From positions 248,001 to 312,000 of the forward strand of contig QWDQ01000009.1 in the NCBI GenBank assembly GCA_003868215.1: a DNA stretch of 64,000 bases, given 5' to 3'. This document shows positions 36,268-47,152 of the stretch, in pieces. A program made the translations under genes and the position numbers. The notes beneath the pieces are model-generated. The model worked only from the letters and a program-made list of their open reading frames with translations. It made no database searches and was not told the origin of the DNA. The first letter of the stretch is position 1. Every line of letters begins with the position of its first letter. Source of the stretch: Pseudophaeomoniella oleicola (taxonomy: Eukaryota; Ascomycota; Eurotiomycetes; Phaeomoniellales; Phaeomoniellaceae).

Positions 36268-37677
36268 TCAATCAAGGACCATCGGCTCAGCGAGTGGCGG
36301 CTCAAGCTTGACTTCCGTCGTGCTCTTCTTCGGCCTCCCTCTAGGTCTTTTCACCTGCTCTGCTTCTTCCATCGGTACTTGAGTACCCGGGTTCTTTGCC
36401 GAGGACGGCACTGTCCCTGGCCCTCCGTCGTCTATCACGGCCTCATTCTCATCCTCATCGTCGCCAGAGGAACTTTCGGTCCCACTTCGACTCTCCAGCT
36501 CTTCTGTTAGGCTTCTCTCGTATTCTTTGGCCTCTTCCATGGGTATTTCGCCGTTTTGCACGGCCTCTGCAGTTCGTCGGGCAGCTTCCTCTGCGGCCGC
36601 GGCTTTTCGTTCTGCATCATTCTTCTTTCGACGTCGACGCTCGCGTTCACGACCTCTGATTTTTGACATGAGGCCAAGCTTCGAAGCAGCATGCGGGTTG
36701 GAAGAGAGGCTCAAGGCTAAATCGACGCGAGGCGCTGAGATGGAATCCAGATAGGACGAAGGGCTTAATGCGGAAGTCAGGGTCTCCGTGTCCTGACCAG
36801 TAGCGTCGAGAAGTAGCTGGGTTCCGAACTTCGCGGCTGTATCGGGGTTGCTGCTGTCAAGCCATGCATATGTCTGCCAGGGCTCAGATTGGATTTCTGT
36901 AAGCATCTCTGCGTTAGTTCGCTTCCGTGTTCTATCTGCATTCTTTTCGTCGGAACTCTTGACTTTGATCTCAACAGCGCGCGTTTCTGATTTCTCAGTC
37001 TCGCCCTTCTTTAACGGTTTGGATGTTGCGCCACGAGCAATTTCATCGGCGGCATCGAGGTGATGGAGTTGAGGCCGAACTTGTACAATAGAATCAAGAT
37101 GAGTGAGGTGCAGTGATGTGCCTCGAAAAGTGCCTAGCATATAGAGAGGATCACCGTCAGTGGATTTGGCTATCTTTCCACCCAGCGTCTGGAACTTTAA
37201 TTCCCGTTCGTCGTCCAAACCATGTCGAGGTATCGAATTCATGTCGACGTCGGCATCTTCATCAGCGCGAAATGGTCTTCCTCCTGGCCCGGTATTGAAC
37301 CCCCCTGCTAAGCCGTGAGAGCCCCCGACAGTAAGGATCCGACTCTGCTGTAAAGCCGACGCATAGGTACTGCCACGAGCGCGGTTGTAATTATGTTCTG
37401 TGTCTATGGGTACGTCGAGCTCGACGAGCCCCGTGTTAGGCTTCAACCGGAATGCTAGGGGCGTCTGATGAGTAGCAGGGCCATATGGTCTTCGAATATT
37501 TCGATCAGGATATTGTATAAGTAAGGAGCGAGGAGGGTCTTCTAGCGGAGGGGGTGGGGTGAGATAAACACTATATGTTGCGATGACTGGATCATCGTCG
37601 ATCGTTGTAGGAGCTGTGACAAGAGTTAGACTTCAGCACAAAAGCTCGCTACCATAATGGAGGTACCTACGAGCCAT
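36268..37677 (-). CDS. RPC37: RNA polymerase III subunit Rpc37 (RPC5)
   Basis: Subunit of RNA polymerase III that pairs with Rpc53 and is needed for termination and reinitiation on tRNA and 5S genes. Two exons: a 7-base first exon, 37671-37677 (ATGGCTC), and 36268-37613, split by a 57-base intron, giving 450 residues starting MAPPTTIDDDPVIATYSVYL. The first exon is the shortest in the window and easily missed, but without it no ATG precedes the conserved N-terminal block. The dimerisation region includes YSVYLTPPPP, LLIQYPDRN, LAFRLKPNTGLVELDVPID and LYMLGTFRGTSLHLTHLDSIVQVRPQL, all typical of the family. The C-terminal half is rich in Lys, Glu and Ala (coiled coil near RGRERERRRRKK), then acidic, ending with an AT-hook-like RPRGRPKKS. 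It is divergent to RPO41. Confidence 0.93.
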
Positions 37678-38337
37678 GAGGTCTGTGCGGTTGTCTGCTC
37701 TGCGTGGGAGATTGGTAGGGGCTATAGCTATCGATGCATACTTGGTATTGCGACGCCGGACTTTTGTTCGAGGGCGGCGAAGACTGTTCTGCTCAGACGA
37801 ACCAATGGGGTTGAGTTCTGATTTCTAGAGGAATTGTTAGGTGTTAATCAATGATCAATCCCAAGAAGTTTTCATGCGAAATCCTCAAAGCAAAAGAACG
37901 CGCCTACACAGTTACTTGTAGCTTATCGAACATCTTCAATGAAGTTGATCTACACAAAAATTTTGGTAAGTTATCTAAGCTATGAGAGAGCCCTGGACCG
38001 GCGCCGAAAGCCGCAGTGTGGGGAAGGGCTTCATAGTGGTGAATTTGATAATTACTACGTAGTAAGTTACTCCTTGCTATTTAACTTATCGGGAGTCGGT
38101 TAGCTTCTGCGACCCCAGTAGGAAATTTTCGATGGACCAACCCCATTGCCTCCCTTTTCCGCTGTATCTGATTCTCTATCTTGAAAGCCAGCACGCGAAA
38201 CGTATCCCGTCTTCTCACGTTCCTTTTCTGTTTTAATATTGAAGCTCTTAGTTCTTTTAATTCGTCAATTTCCAATCTTGAGTTGCTTTGAGTGCGTTTA
38301 CGGCTTTTCTTCCTCCTATGTACTGATCTGTAGCGAA
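37678..38337. promoter_or_regulatory. Shared divergent promoter region of RPC37 and RPO41
   Basis: These 660 bases lie between two start codons pointing away from each other: Rpc37 on the minus strand and mitochondrial RNA polymerase on the plus strand. They must contain both promoters unless a distant element is used. A perfect 14-base palindrome, TTACTACGTAGTAA, lies at 38052-38065, nearer RPO41. I have no factor to assign to it. The frame upstream of the RPO41 start is open to about 38239 but has no ATG. Confidence 0.6.
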
Positions 38338-41300
38338 ATGCTACGCCAATCTGCTCAGAGACGAGCTGTCCAGAGGTATCTTCGCAGGTCGCAGCAACAA
38401 CTATATCTACCATGGCTGTGTCCATCGCTACATTATCGCTCCCAACAACCTTCAAGACAGACCCAATCGCTATCCCGTCCTCCAACCTCTACCCGAGTAG
38501 TCGCATCATCGCCCTCCTCGCCACTTTCTCGGAAACCACAGTCGAGAGAGCTGGCTTCGGCAGCCAATGAAAGTTTTCCATATCCAGCAGATGACCAGTA
38601 TGTTCCATTCAATGCGACCGCATACTCCTCAAGTCCGTACGAAATTCCGCAGTTATACGACCCTACCAAGCTCTTGATGCTCGAAGAATTGATGCCTGCT
38701 GAGGGTTTAAGACTTAAGAGAGGCGCCGCCAGTGAGATTGGTGGTACTGCAAGCGAGCTGCTGGCGACGTTTCAGGCATGCCTCCACGTTGGTCGGTTTG
38801 AAAGAGCAGAGGCCTTATTGTCTCAGAGGTTGGCGCATTTTTATATTCCGGGGTCCGAGGAACTGTCTGTTATGAACCATCAGTACATTCGAAACCTTCT
38901 GCAGGGTATAGAGCTGTCCAGGAAGCAGGAGGATTATAGCCGCTTGACCGAATGGATTGAAAAGGGAATGAGCAAGATCGGCGCCAAAAAGGACGGTGTC
39001 GCGTATGCCGCACTTCTGAAAGGCGCATTAGTGATGCTTGATGGCGCCGAAAAAGAAGACAAAGTGAGAGAGTGTTGGAAAGCAGTTGAGGATGGACATT
39101 ATGAGGCCAACGTGATAGGAGCAGCGACTCTTTCAGAAGACGATCTAGGCCTACTTTCCGAAATTTGCCCATCGGAGATGCAAAAGTTCGCAGAAAACTA
39201 TGAAGCGGACCAGGGCACAGACCAACTACCAGCTGGAGAGTTGGACGCCGAGATCGATATTAATCCTAGCGCAGAAGTCGCGACTGCAGCGCTGAAAGAC
39301 TCAAGTCCCGTTCGCTCCGTTGCGCAGCGAGGCCTGGGTCTGAAATACCTCCAGCAATCAATGCATCCCCTTACCGAAGGTGCCGATTTTGAAGCCAAGC
39401 CTTGGTTGACTGCAGAAGAGAACCAAGCCGAGTTCCTACGACAACGTCAAGAGCAACTCGAAACAACAGCCATTGAAGCAGCATTACGGAGATGGCGCGA
39501 AGAAAGGTCCAGCGCAGAGCACACCTACGAGCTTCCTAAGATGGGTCCGTTCTTGTGGGAATGGCAGAGTCGTCTCGCGGAGAAAATCGAGGAGGAGCTC
39601 AAACTCGTCGAGGCGGCAGAGAAAAGGTCGCGCAAGTCAGCGGCTGATCAAGCTAGGCTTGAATATGGTCCCTTTCTCCGCCTTGTCTCACCTGACAAGC
39701 TTGCTGGGGTCACGATAGTAACATTCCTCACGTTAATGAGCAAGTCCGGTGCCGGTGGTGATATGAAGCTATCAAACATGATAGTAAATGTTGGACGGGC
39801 CGTGCATATGGAAGCTATCGTCTCTTCCCTTGCTGAGAGCTCTAGGAGAAAGACAGATCAAGGGGACCAAAGTCGGAAGTTCACAAAGTATGTTGAGGCA
39901 GTCGTGAAGAATGAAGGCGGAACGGCTCTATGGAAGATCCGAAGACGTCTACGAGAAGAGGATTCGTCGATGGATGTTAGCGCTCCCTTGTCGGCAACAC
40001 ATTGGAGCAACGTTACATACGCGAAAGTGGGAGGTATCTTAGCTCAACTGTTCGTCGATCTCGCAAAGGTGAAGGTGTCAGTGCAGGATCCGGATACCGA
40101 CAAAACAATCCACGCTCTCCAACCTGCCTTCCACAGAACCTACAGGTATGATATGGGCAAAAAGGTTGCGTTTTTGACAATGCATATGAAGATCGAGGAG
40201 CGCCTTCGCAAGGACCCTGCTCCAGCGTTCATTGTCAAGCATCTACCCATGCTCTCTCCACCAAAGCCGTGGAGAGGATTTCTCGAAGGAGGTTATTTCA
40301 AAACCAATGTCCCTGTCATACGCGTCAAAAACGCTGTCGATCGACAAAGGCGGTATGTCGAAGTTGCCGCAAGCAAAGGTGACTTGGATAGCTTCTTTGC
40401 CGGTCTTGATGTCCTCGGTCGTACAAGATGGAAAATCAATCATGATGTATACGACGTTATGCTGGAAGCATGGAATAGCGGACAGGCTGTTGCAAATCTA
40501 GCCCCCGCGGAGTACGATGTTCCACCGCCGAGCAAACCCTCCAACATGACTGATTTGAACATCCGGAAGAAGTACTATACGGAGGTGCGAAGGTGGGAGA
40601 ACGAGAAGACGGGTCTCCACTCGGAAAGGTGCTTTCAAAACCTGCAAATGGAGATGGCGCAAAATTATGTCAACGAAGAATTCTATCTACCGCACAATGC
40701 AGACTTTCGAGGGAGAGCCTACCCTCTGGCACCTTATCTCAACCAGATGGGCGCTGATAATGCTAGAGGTCTCCTTCTGTTCGGCGAGGGTCGAGTGCTT
40801 GGTACAGAAGGCCTGAGGTGGCTAAAGATCCACCTCGCGAACGTCTTCGGATATGACAAAGCAAGTCTGAGTGAGCGTGAACAATTCGCGATGGATCACC
40901 TTGAAGAAATTCGGGATTCTACGGAAAACCCTCTGACGGGGAAAAAGTGGTGGTTGGAGGCCGAGGATCCATGGCAGTGTCTGGCGACATGTTTCGAGCT
41001 TCAGCACGCTTTTGACTCTCAAGATCCCGAACAGTATGTTTCGCATTTACCGGTTCATCAGGATGGATCATGCAACGGCCTTCAGCACTATGCTGCGCTC
41101 GGTGGCGATAAGGCTGGAGCACAACAAGTAAATCTTGAGCCTAGTGATCGACCTTCGGACGTCTATACTGGCGTTGCTGAATTGATCAAAGCAGAGATCG
41201 CCAAAGAGGCGGCCGAGGGGTCAAAGATTGCAAGGCTCTTAGACGGAAAGATCAAGAGAAAAATCGTCAAACAGACAGTCATGACGAACGTATATGGTGT

Positions 41301-42732
41301 TACCTTCCTTGGTGCTACGCGTCAGGTCAGAAAGCAATTGGAGGCGCATTTTCCTGAACTGATGGCCGGAAGTGTACCAATCTCGGGCATCTGTGCGGCT
41401 TATGTTGCCAGAAAGATCTTCAATGCTCTTGGTTCAATTTTCTCGGGGGCTCACAACATCCAGTTCTGGCTGGGCGATTGCGCAAGTCGTATCTCCGCAT
41501 CCTTAACGCCTGAGCAAGTTCATCTCCTTTGCGAGAAGGCTGAAGATTCGGAAGTGCAGCAAGACAGCAAAAAGCTGAAATCCTTGAAAAAGACACCAGA
41601 GAAGCATTTCTCCTCCGGTGTAACTTGGACGACTCCCTTAAATTTGACCGTGGTCCAACCTTATCGGCAGTCCGAAACAACCCTAGTCACCACTGCTTTC
41701 CAACAAGTTTCCATCAGGGATCCTCAAGCAAATGATACAATTGACAAGCGACGCCAATTGCAAGCCTTTCCTCCAAATTTCGTGCATTCATTAGATGCTA
41801 CCCACATGATTCTGTCGGCTCTTAGATGTGATGCTGCAGGGCTTTCCTTTTCTGCCGTTCATGACTCTTTTTGGACTCATGCAGCCAGTGTCAACGAGAT
41901 GAACACCCTCCTCAGAGATGCTTTTGTGCAAATGCATTCAGAGGATGTGATCGGCCGCCTAGCAACGGAATTCAAGCTCCGATACTCACGACATCTCTTC
42001 CGTGCTACCGTTCGACCTGGTGCCAATCCTCTACGAAAGCAACTTGAAGCTTGGCGGAGACAGTACAAGAAGGAAAACCACATTCATAGTAGCGCCGACC
42101 TAAGTCTTGCAGAGTTGAAACTGGAAGTCAGAAGGCAGGAACTGTTAAGATCTGAAAATCCGAAAGAAAGAAAAGCTGGAAAGGAAATGATCACTCCAGG
42201 GTCGCTCTTTGACGAATGTGATGGAGAACAGTTCCTTCAAACTCAGAAGTCATTGGGTGAGACTGCGCTTGGTCACGTCCCGGATACTGCGCCTGAGGAT
42301 ATCATTAGGGAAGCTCTCAACCCTGTGACGACTGACCCAATGACGGACGTGGATATGGAGGCTTCGATCGGACCCATGATGGATGAACACAGCTTGAGCT
42401 CACCACACGTAGAGCCTATGTTCGATGAGCCGCCACAGGAGCAGTATAAGGGTGTGGTCAACGTTCCCCAGCAGTTGTCTCTCCGTGATGAGATATTAGC
42501 CGATCTCAGCATTCCCAAAGATCGTGAAATGACGGAAGACGAGACCAACCTGGTTGAGATGATGGAGGAGGCTCGAGCACACTTGAAAGCAAAAGAAGAG
42601 AAGAAGAAGAACCGGGTCGCCGGGAGACAGTATGCTACTTATATCTGGCTCCCGTTGAGATTTGCAGAAGTCCCCAAAAGAGGCGAGTGGGACGTCAGGA
42701 GATTAAAGGAAAGTGACTACTTCTTTTCTTGA
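38338..42732 (+). CDS. RPO41: Mitochondrial DNA-directed RNA polymerase
   Basis: Single-subunit phage-type RNA polymerase that transcribes the mitochondrial genome and primes its replication. It is a single exon of 1464 residues starting MLRQSAQRRAVQRYLRRSQQ, an Arg-rich mitochondrial presequence. The N-terminal extension (about 1-380) is helical and repeat-like. The polymerase core has DFRGRAYPLAPYLNQMG, motif A VHQDGSCNGLQHYAALGGD (catalytic D909), motif B KQTVMTNVYGVTFLGA (Lys and Tyr of the O helix) and motif C AVHDSFWTHA (catalytic D1176). Before the conserved end (LPLRFAEVPKRGEWDVRRLKES and DYFFS) lies an insertion of roughly 150 charged residues (about 1265-1425), with acidic and Pro-rich runs. 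I infer it is disordered and loops away from the active site. It is divergent to RPC37; no frameshift seen. Confidence 0.97.
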   Translation: MLRQSAQRRAVQRYLRRSQQQLYLPWLCPSLHYRSQQPSRQTQSLSRPPTSTRVVASSPSSPLSRKPQSRELASAANESFPYPADDQYVPFNATAYSSSPYEIPQLYDPTKLLMLEELMPAEGLRLKRGAASEIGGTASELLATFQACLHVGRFERAEALLSQRLAHFYIPGSEELSVMNHQYIRNLLQGIELSRKQEDYSRLTEWIEKGMSKIGAKKDGVAYAALLKGALVMLDGAEKEDKVRECWKAVEDGHYEANVIGAATLSEDDLGLLSEICPSEMQKFAENYEADQGTDQLPAGELDAEIDINPSAEVATAALKDSSPVRSVAQRGLGLKYLQQSMHPLTEGADFEAKPWLTAEENQAEFLRQRQEQLETTAIEAALRRWREERSSAEHTYELPKMGPFLWEWQSRLAEKIEEELKLVEAAEKRSRKSAADQARLEYGPFLRLVSPDKLAGVTIVTFLTLMSKSGAGGDMKLSNMIVNVGRAVHMEAIVSSLAESSRRKTDQGDQSRKFTKYVEAVVKNEGGTALWKIRRRLREEDSSMDVSAPLSATHWSNVTYAKVGGILAQLFVDLAKVKVSVQDPDTDKTIHALQPAFHRTYRYDMGKKVAFLTMHMKIEERLRKDPAPAFIVKHLPMLSPPKPWRGFLEGGYFKTNVPVIRVKNAVDRQRRYVEVAASKGDLDSFFAGLDVLGRTRWKINHDVYDVMLEAWNSGQAVANLAPAEYDVPPPSKPSNMTDLNIRKKYYTEVRRWENEKTGLHSERCFQNLQMEMAQNYVNEEFYLPHNADFRGRAYPLAPYLNQMGADNARGLLLFGEGRVLGTEGLRWLKIHLANVFGYDKASLSEREQFAMDHLEEIRDSTENPLTGKKWWLEAEDPWQCLATCFELQHAFDSQDPEQYVSHLPVHQDGSCNGLQHYAALGGDKAGAQQVNLEPSDRPSDVYTGVAELIKAEIAKEAAEGSKIARLLDGKIKRKIVKQTVMTNVYGVTFLGATRQVRKQLEAHFPELMAGSVPISGICAAYVARKIFNALGSIFSGAHNIQFWLGDCASRISASLTPEQVHLLCEKAEDSEVQQDSKKLKSLKKTPEKHFSSGVTWTTPLNLTVVQPYRQSETTLVTTAFQQVSIRDPQANDTIDKRRQLQAFPPNFVHSLDATHMILSALRCDAAGLSFSAVHDSFWTHAASVNEMNTLLRDAFVQMHSEDVIGRLATEFKLRYSRHLFRATVRPGANPLRKQLEAWRRQYKKENHIHSSADLSLAELKLEVRRQELLRSENPKERKAGKEMITPGSLFDECDGEQFLQTQKSLGETALGHVPDTAPEDIIREALNPVTTDPMTDVDMEASIGPMMDEHSLSSPHVEPMFDEPPQEQYKGVVNVPQQLSLRDEILADLSIPKDREMTEDETNLVEMMEEARAHLKAKEEKKKNRVAGRQYATYIWLPLRFAEVPKRGEWDVRRLKESDYFFS

Positions 42733-44244
42733 TCTGCTGATCCTTTCGGTCCTACTCTGGCACCGCAACGTTTTGTGTATTTATAACGTGAACGACAACG
42801 GCAAGCGCTTATGTGGTTCTCCCTTTTTCATTGATGCGTTTTCAGGATTGAGAGAGGGGTTTTGCTGTTTAGGTACTTTGCTGCCAATGCTTTTTGTACT
42901 CGGCGCAAGACATGCCTTATGCCACATTATGGGACGGGGACTAGGACAGGACAGAGATACAAGAGGCGTTTTGTACACAAGTAGCATCTCGTTCTTCTTG
43001 GAAAAGAAAGGGAATGATCAAGTACAATCCAAGGAGTCAAAATAGGCGGGGATAGGAAAAAAGGGGGCAGGTTTTTGATGTACAATGTTTGTCAAAGCTT
43101 CGGAGCAAAGGCTTTAAAAGACAACAGATATAAATGGAAAGAGTCAGTTGGGTTTGTATGTAACGAAAGATGACATGCTTTAAAAAAGGACCATTCTCTA
43201 ATTAATATATGATTAATTACTTCGTCTCTTGATTATGATTATATTTATTATATTTCTCAACATACTAATAGTATCAACATGGCGAATAACATAAATAAGA
43301 AAATGATAGGTTTATATAAGGAAGGTACTAAATATAATTTCCCTTATCTACCTACGATCTAGGTAGGTAGAAGAAGTCCATTTCACAAAGACCTTCTTTT
43401 CCTCTTGCATTCCTCTTCCGTTCCCTCAATCTCTTGTTTGTTCCTCCTGTCTTTTTTTCTCTCTTCTAAACTATAGGATATTACGAACTTTCTGATTTCT
43501 AGAAAGTCTGGCGCAGGGTGTTGCGACGAGGACGACGACGACGACGACGATGTTGATGTTGATGTTCATATAGAGAGTAAGGTAAGATTAATATGAATTT
43601 ATGAGGCGTAGGCTGCAGGATAATAACGTCTGCTTTATGGATCTGCGGTTTACAAAGCGTTAGGAGGGGGTGTTTTGTGTTGTGTTGTAAGATAGAGATG
43701 GTGGAAGACGCTTTGCCGTTCGCTCAGCTTTGGCGTCCAATTGGGGACGTGCTGGGTGTAGTAGTTGAGCACTGGTTCTCGGAGGAGTGTGCGTGCGTGC
43801 TATGGCTTGGAGTTGAGTCGTGATGTCCTTCCGATGAGGATATTGTAAGTTCTTCACTCCTTCAGCGTACAAGGTGGTCTTGGCGAGTTGGTAATTGTCC
43901 TGTCGCGGACGCTGTGACCTCGCATGCGCGTGTCTCATCGGCGAGGGTGAGATGCTGAGAAGGAATTTCCTGGTAAAGACAAATCTGGCTCTTTTGACTT
44001 TGTAGGCCAGACAAGACTAGGAGATGTGGACATCTCATGTCATTCCATCAGACCTAGATCATTGTCAAGTATTGCGACGTAACATCTATTCGAGATGATG
44101 CAGATACAGAGCCCGTCAACACATGGACGTCGAGCGATGACAGTGCAACTCGATTGCGCTGTTGTCTGACTCGGCGACAGACCATTCGTCTTCTTGGCTT
44201 TGTAATTCAGCTCTGTCGTGAGAGGCCCCTGTCTCACCAACAGT
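42733..44244. terminator. Convergent 3' intergenic region of RPO41 and a membrane-protein gene
   Basis: About 1.5 kb between the stop codons of two converging genes. It is AT-rich from about 43190 to 43340 and contains a GAC/GAT microsatellite at 43524-43566. Open frames at 42713-43045 (plus) and 43660-43938 (minus) show no recognisable domain. Both 3' untranslated regions and polyadenylation sites are expected here, but I cannot place them exactly. Confidence 0.4.
43524..43566. repeat. GAC then GTTGAT microsatellite
   Basis: About eight GAC units followed by three TGTTGA units. It lies downstream of RPO41 in a non-coding region. Confidence 0.8.
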
Positions 44245-45628
44245 CTATCTAGCCAGACCAACTTCAAGATCTCTAGGAACACACCGGTCCGAGCCAGGAT
44301 CTGCTTCCCCTGTATCGTTGTTACAGCTCTTGTCACCCTGTCTTTTGCCTCTCCAAGACGAACCATCGGGGTCACTGAGCCAACTTCTCTCGCGTCCTTT
44401 CAACCCCATTCTCTTACTTGTGATGCCCGTGGGGTTCTCGACAATCTCGTCACGGTCTTTACTCATTTGTCTCGTTGCTTCTATGTGGTCCGCTGTGGTC
44501 TTATTCTCTTCCGAACGCGGCAAATAGGCATCTGTCGCACTTGCTGAGCTTTCACCTCGTTGCGCACAAGCTGTGACTCTGGTGGTGGTATGTGATGTAA
44601 ACGCGGGGTTTGGCTCATCGTCAATCTTGTCGTCGTCGTTGGAACCTAACTGCTTCATGGCCCATGGATGATGGTCATTTGTCAGTCCAGGTCGCCACGC
44701 TCGCTCATGGACAGACCCGTCAGCTGCAAAACTTCCAATCCTTGAAATCTTGAACGCTCGGAGTCTGTCTAAAGCGGTCTTGAAGTCGTCCAGAATGACA
44801 CAATCCGTTAGACACTTAAAGACGAAGCTCAGCTTCCAGAAAGGATTGATACCGACGGGCAGTGATGATTTGAAGGCATCAGTCACGGAACAAATGTCGG
44901 TGATGAGGAAACAGATGGACAGGGCCATTGCTAAAATCATGATGGCGAAACGAGGTGAGATTCGTACAATGTCTATCAGCGACATCTCGTATCGTGTTTT
45001 GATGTTATAGAAAAGCGAGCAGATTGTGAAGACCCACCACGGATCACTAGACAGCATCAATATGGCCCGACGTATCGGCTTAGGAGATCGGAGAACTGAC
45101 CGGAAGAGCGCTTCAAAAGGCCTTGTATGCAGAAAGAGAGAATTGATGTTGTTGAAATAGGTAAAATTGGCATAAACCTCGACCACCCAATACGGCTGGA
45201 CTGCAGCCACTGATAGAATGTACATCAAACTGACCTTTCTGGATAGAAAAGGCTTGTTCTTCATCCAGGCGATGACATTGTGTAAAGACCACGATATATT
45301 CAAAAATACTGCGGAGACGGAAAGGTACCAGCCATAGACTGGGGCGTGGTTGAAAATGAAGAAGCCATGCCATATCCCAAAGAGGAGCTGTGCGAGTATC
45401 AGTCCAACCTGTCGCTCTATTGCAGCGGGGAAGGGGGCCTACCTCGATGAGAATGATCTTATGTAGCAACACGCCGGCTCGCATATTTGCAGCAGTAATA
45501 AATGACATGATGATCAGCGCACCGACCATAAAGCCTTGTGCCCATGCTTCGAGGATGAGGCCATCTGGATCGGTCGGTTTGGTCACCAACCGTTTGGTGA
45601 GCGACCGTTCGATATGCGAAGGATCCAT
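44245..45628 (-). CDS. Pezizomycotina polytopic membrane protein, function unknown
   Basis: Predicted integral membrane protein of a type widespread in filamentous ascomycetes but without an assigned function. Exon 1 is 45443-45628 and exon 2 begins at 45387 after a 55-base intron; the junction joins HKIILIE to LLFGIWHGFFIFNHAP. A second stopless intron of 54 bases (about 45046-45099, donor GTCAGT, acceptor CTAG) is likely, because removing it yields FEALFRDPWWVFT, the form I expect of the family. The product is then about 424 residues from this start, or 442 with the 54 bases retained. Hydrophobic helices include AWAQGFMVGALIIMSFITAA, VSLMYILSVAAVQPYWVVEV and FAIMILAMALSICFLITDI. The last 150 residues are hydrophilic and Ser/Asp-rich, probably cytosolic. 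An upstream in-frame ATG at 45691 would add 21 residues. Confidence 0.75.
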
Positions 45629-47152
45629 GTCGGATTGAATTGGACACTTCGGATTGGATTGAATCTTCGGATTTCCACGCAGACACTTCACAACACTGAC
45701 GACAGACAGCCTGGGGTGCGCATTGCTTCAATCATGATCATAATAAGCAGTTCATGTTGCGACCAAAGTCATTGGATTGTGAAAGAGGAAAAAAGGATGA
45801 AGAAAAGAAGATCATCAGACACTACTCCTTGTGGAGGAGGCGAAGCAAATCAGGGAGAGCGCATCAAAGCAGAGCGGGATACGGTGACTGATCTGGGGAA
45901 CGATCGCGTTCTACCCAGATGGGCAATATCACCATACCACGTACTATGTACCCCAGGGCCCAGGCGAGAAAGAGTTTACGACTTCTGAGGAGGAGCCACC
46001 TCGGCCACCTAAGTTGAATAGTTTAGCGGGAAGCGGAATTCGGCCAGGACTCAATACGCGATGGGCCCAGTGAGGAGGATCCTTTGAGCCTTTTGAGCGG
46101 GGATAAAGGCCAAGGACGGTAAACCGTGCATACGAGTCGAGCGTGGTCGAGAGCAGCGATCCAATCCCATCCAGTACCCCAAAGCTTGAAGAGGCTATCA
46201 AATTACTTCAGCCCTTGATATAATTACCTATATACGGTGCATAGCCGTTTCTATTGTTTTCAAGGGGTCTAGGAATAGCTCGCCGGGAATGCAATCGATC
46301 GAGTGAGACGGTATTCCAGTACCTGCAGTCGGTACCAACAGACTGGATCTTGTGCATGATGGGTGCATGATGGATGCATGAGGATCTTCGGGGCCCGAGA
46401 CGAGATTGATCGAGTGGCATGTGTCATCAGGAAAGAGAGAAAGGGCTTCAGTCAATGATCATGATGCCTGCACTGGTACAGCTCCGTTTGTGCTCACGAG
46501 ACTGTTGGGGGATGATCGGAACAAACCGACGATCGAGATAACTACGTAGTAAAGTAGAATCCTCCCCAGGAAATTGAAGCGTTAGCTCACAGTTAGTTGG
46601 ACACTTCTCCATGATTTAGTTAAGAGACTGAGTACCGCTAGGTAAACTTGTACCAACTTAGGTATGGTCCTAGGTATGATTTACGGATCTCTCCGCTTTG
46701 AAAAACTCTCATAGTACTCCATGTCGCTCAGGACGAGATCTCTCTTTGTTTCGTATATTCCAGTTCCTCGACCTTTTGCTTCCAGGCCGGCCATCGATTC
46801 CGAAAAGAGCGCTGTTCTAACGCAGCTTTCACAGCTGCCGGAGTCAGTTGCAAATAGACCTTCTGAAGTCCTGTCGTCTACCTGTCACGGCACTCGCTTT
46901 CAGCCACAACACCCCCCCGGCCAACCCCGGTCTCGCGTTGGCCGATCATGGAAAGAGAGACGAGCTTGAGTCGATAAGCGAAAAGGTCTCCTCCTGAAAA
47001 CCCAAGTTCACGGGAAATTCCCCATGATTAGGTCCTCGAAGAGTGGTATTGATGCTGCACAACGATGCCATGTGACTCCTGTCAGTTATAATGCTTCACA
47101 ATGAAAGGTCTCATATCCTTATCCAGTACCGCGCTACAACCAGTACCAAGCT
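45629..47152. promoter_or_regulatory. Intergenic region upstream of the membrane-protein gene
   Basis: About 1.5 kb between two minus-strand genes. The right end should hold the 3' region of the GCP4 gene and the left end the promoter of the membrane-protein gene. The palindrome ACTACGTAGT is at 46541-46550, and CCTAGGTATG lies near 46668. The plus-strand frame at 46721-46969 and minus-strand frames near 46208-46455 lack family features. Confidence 0.4.
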
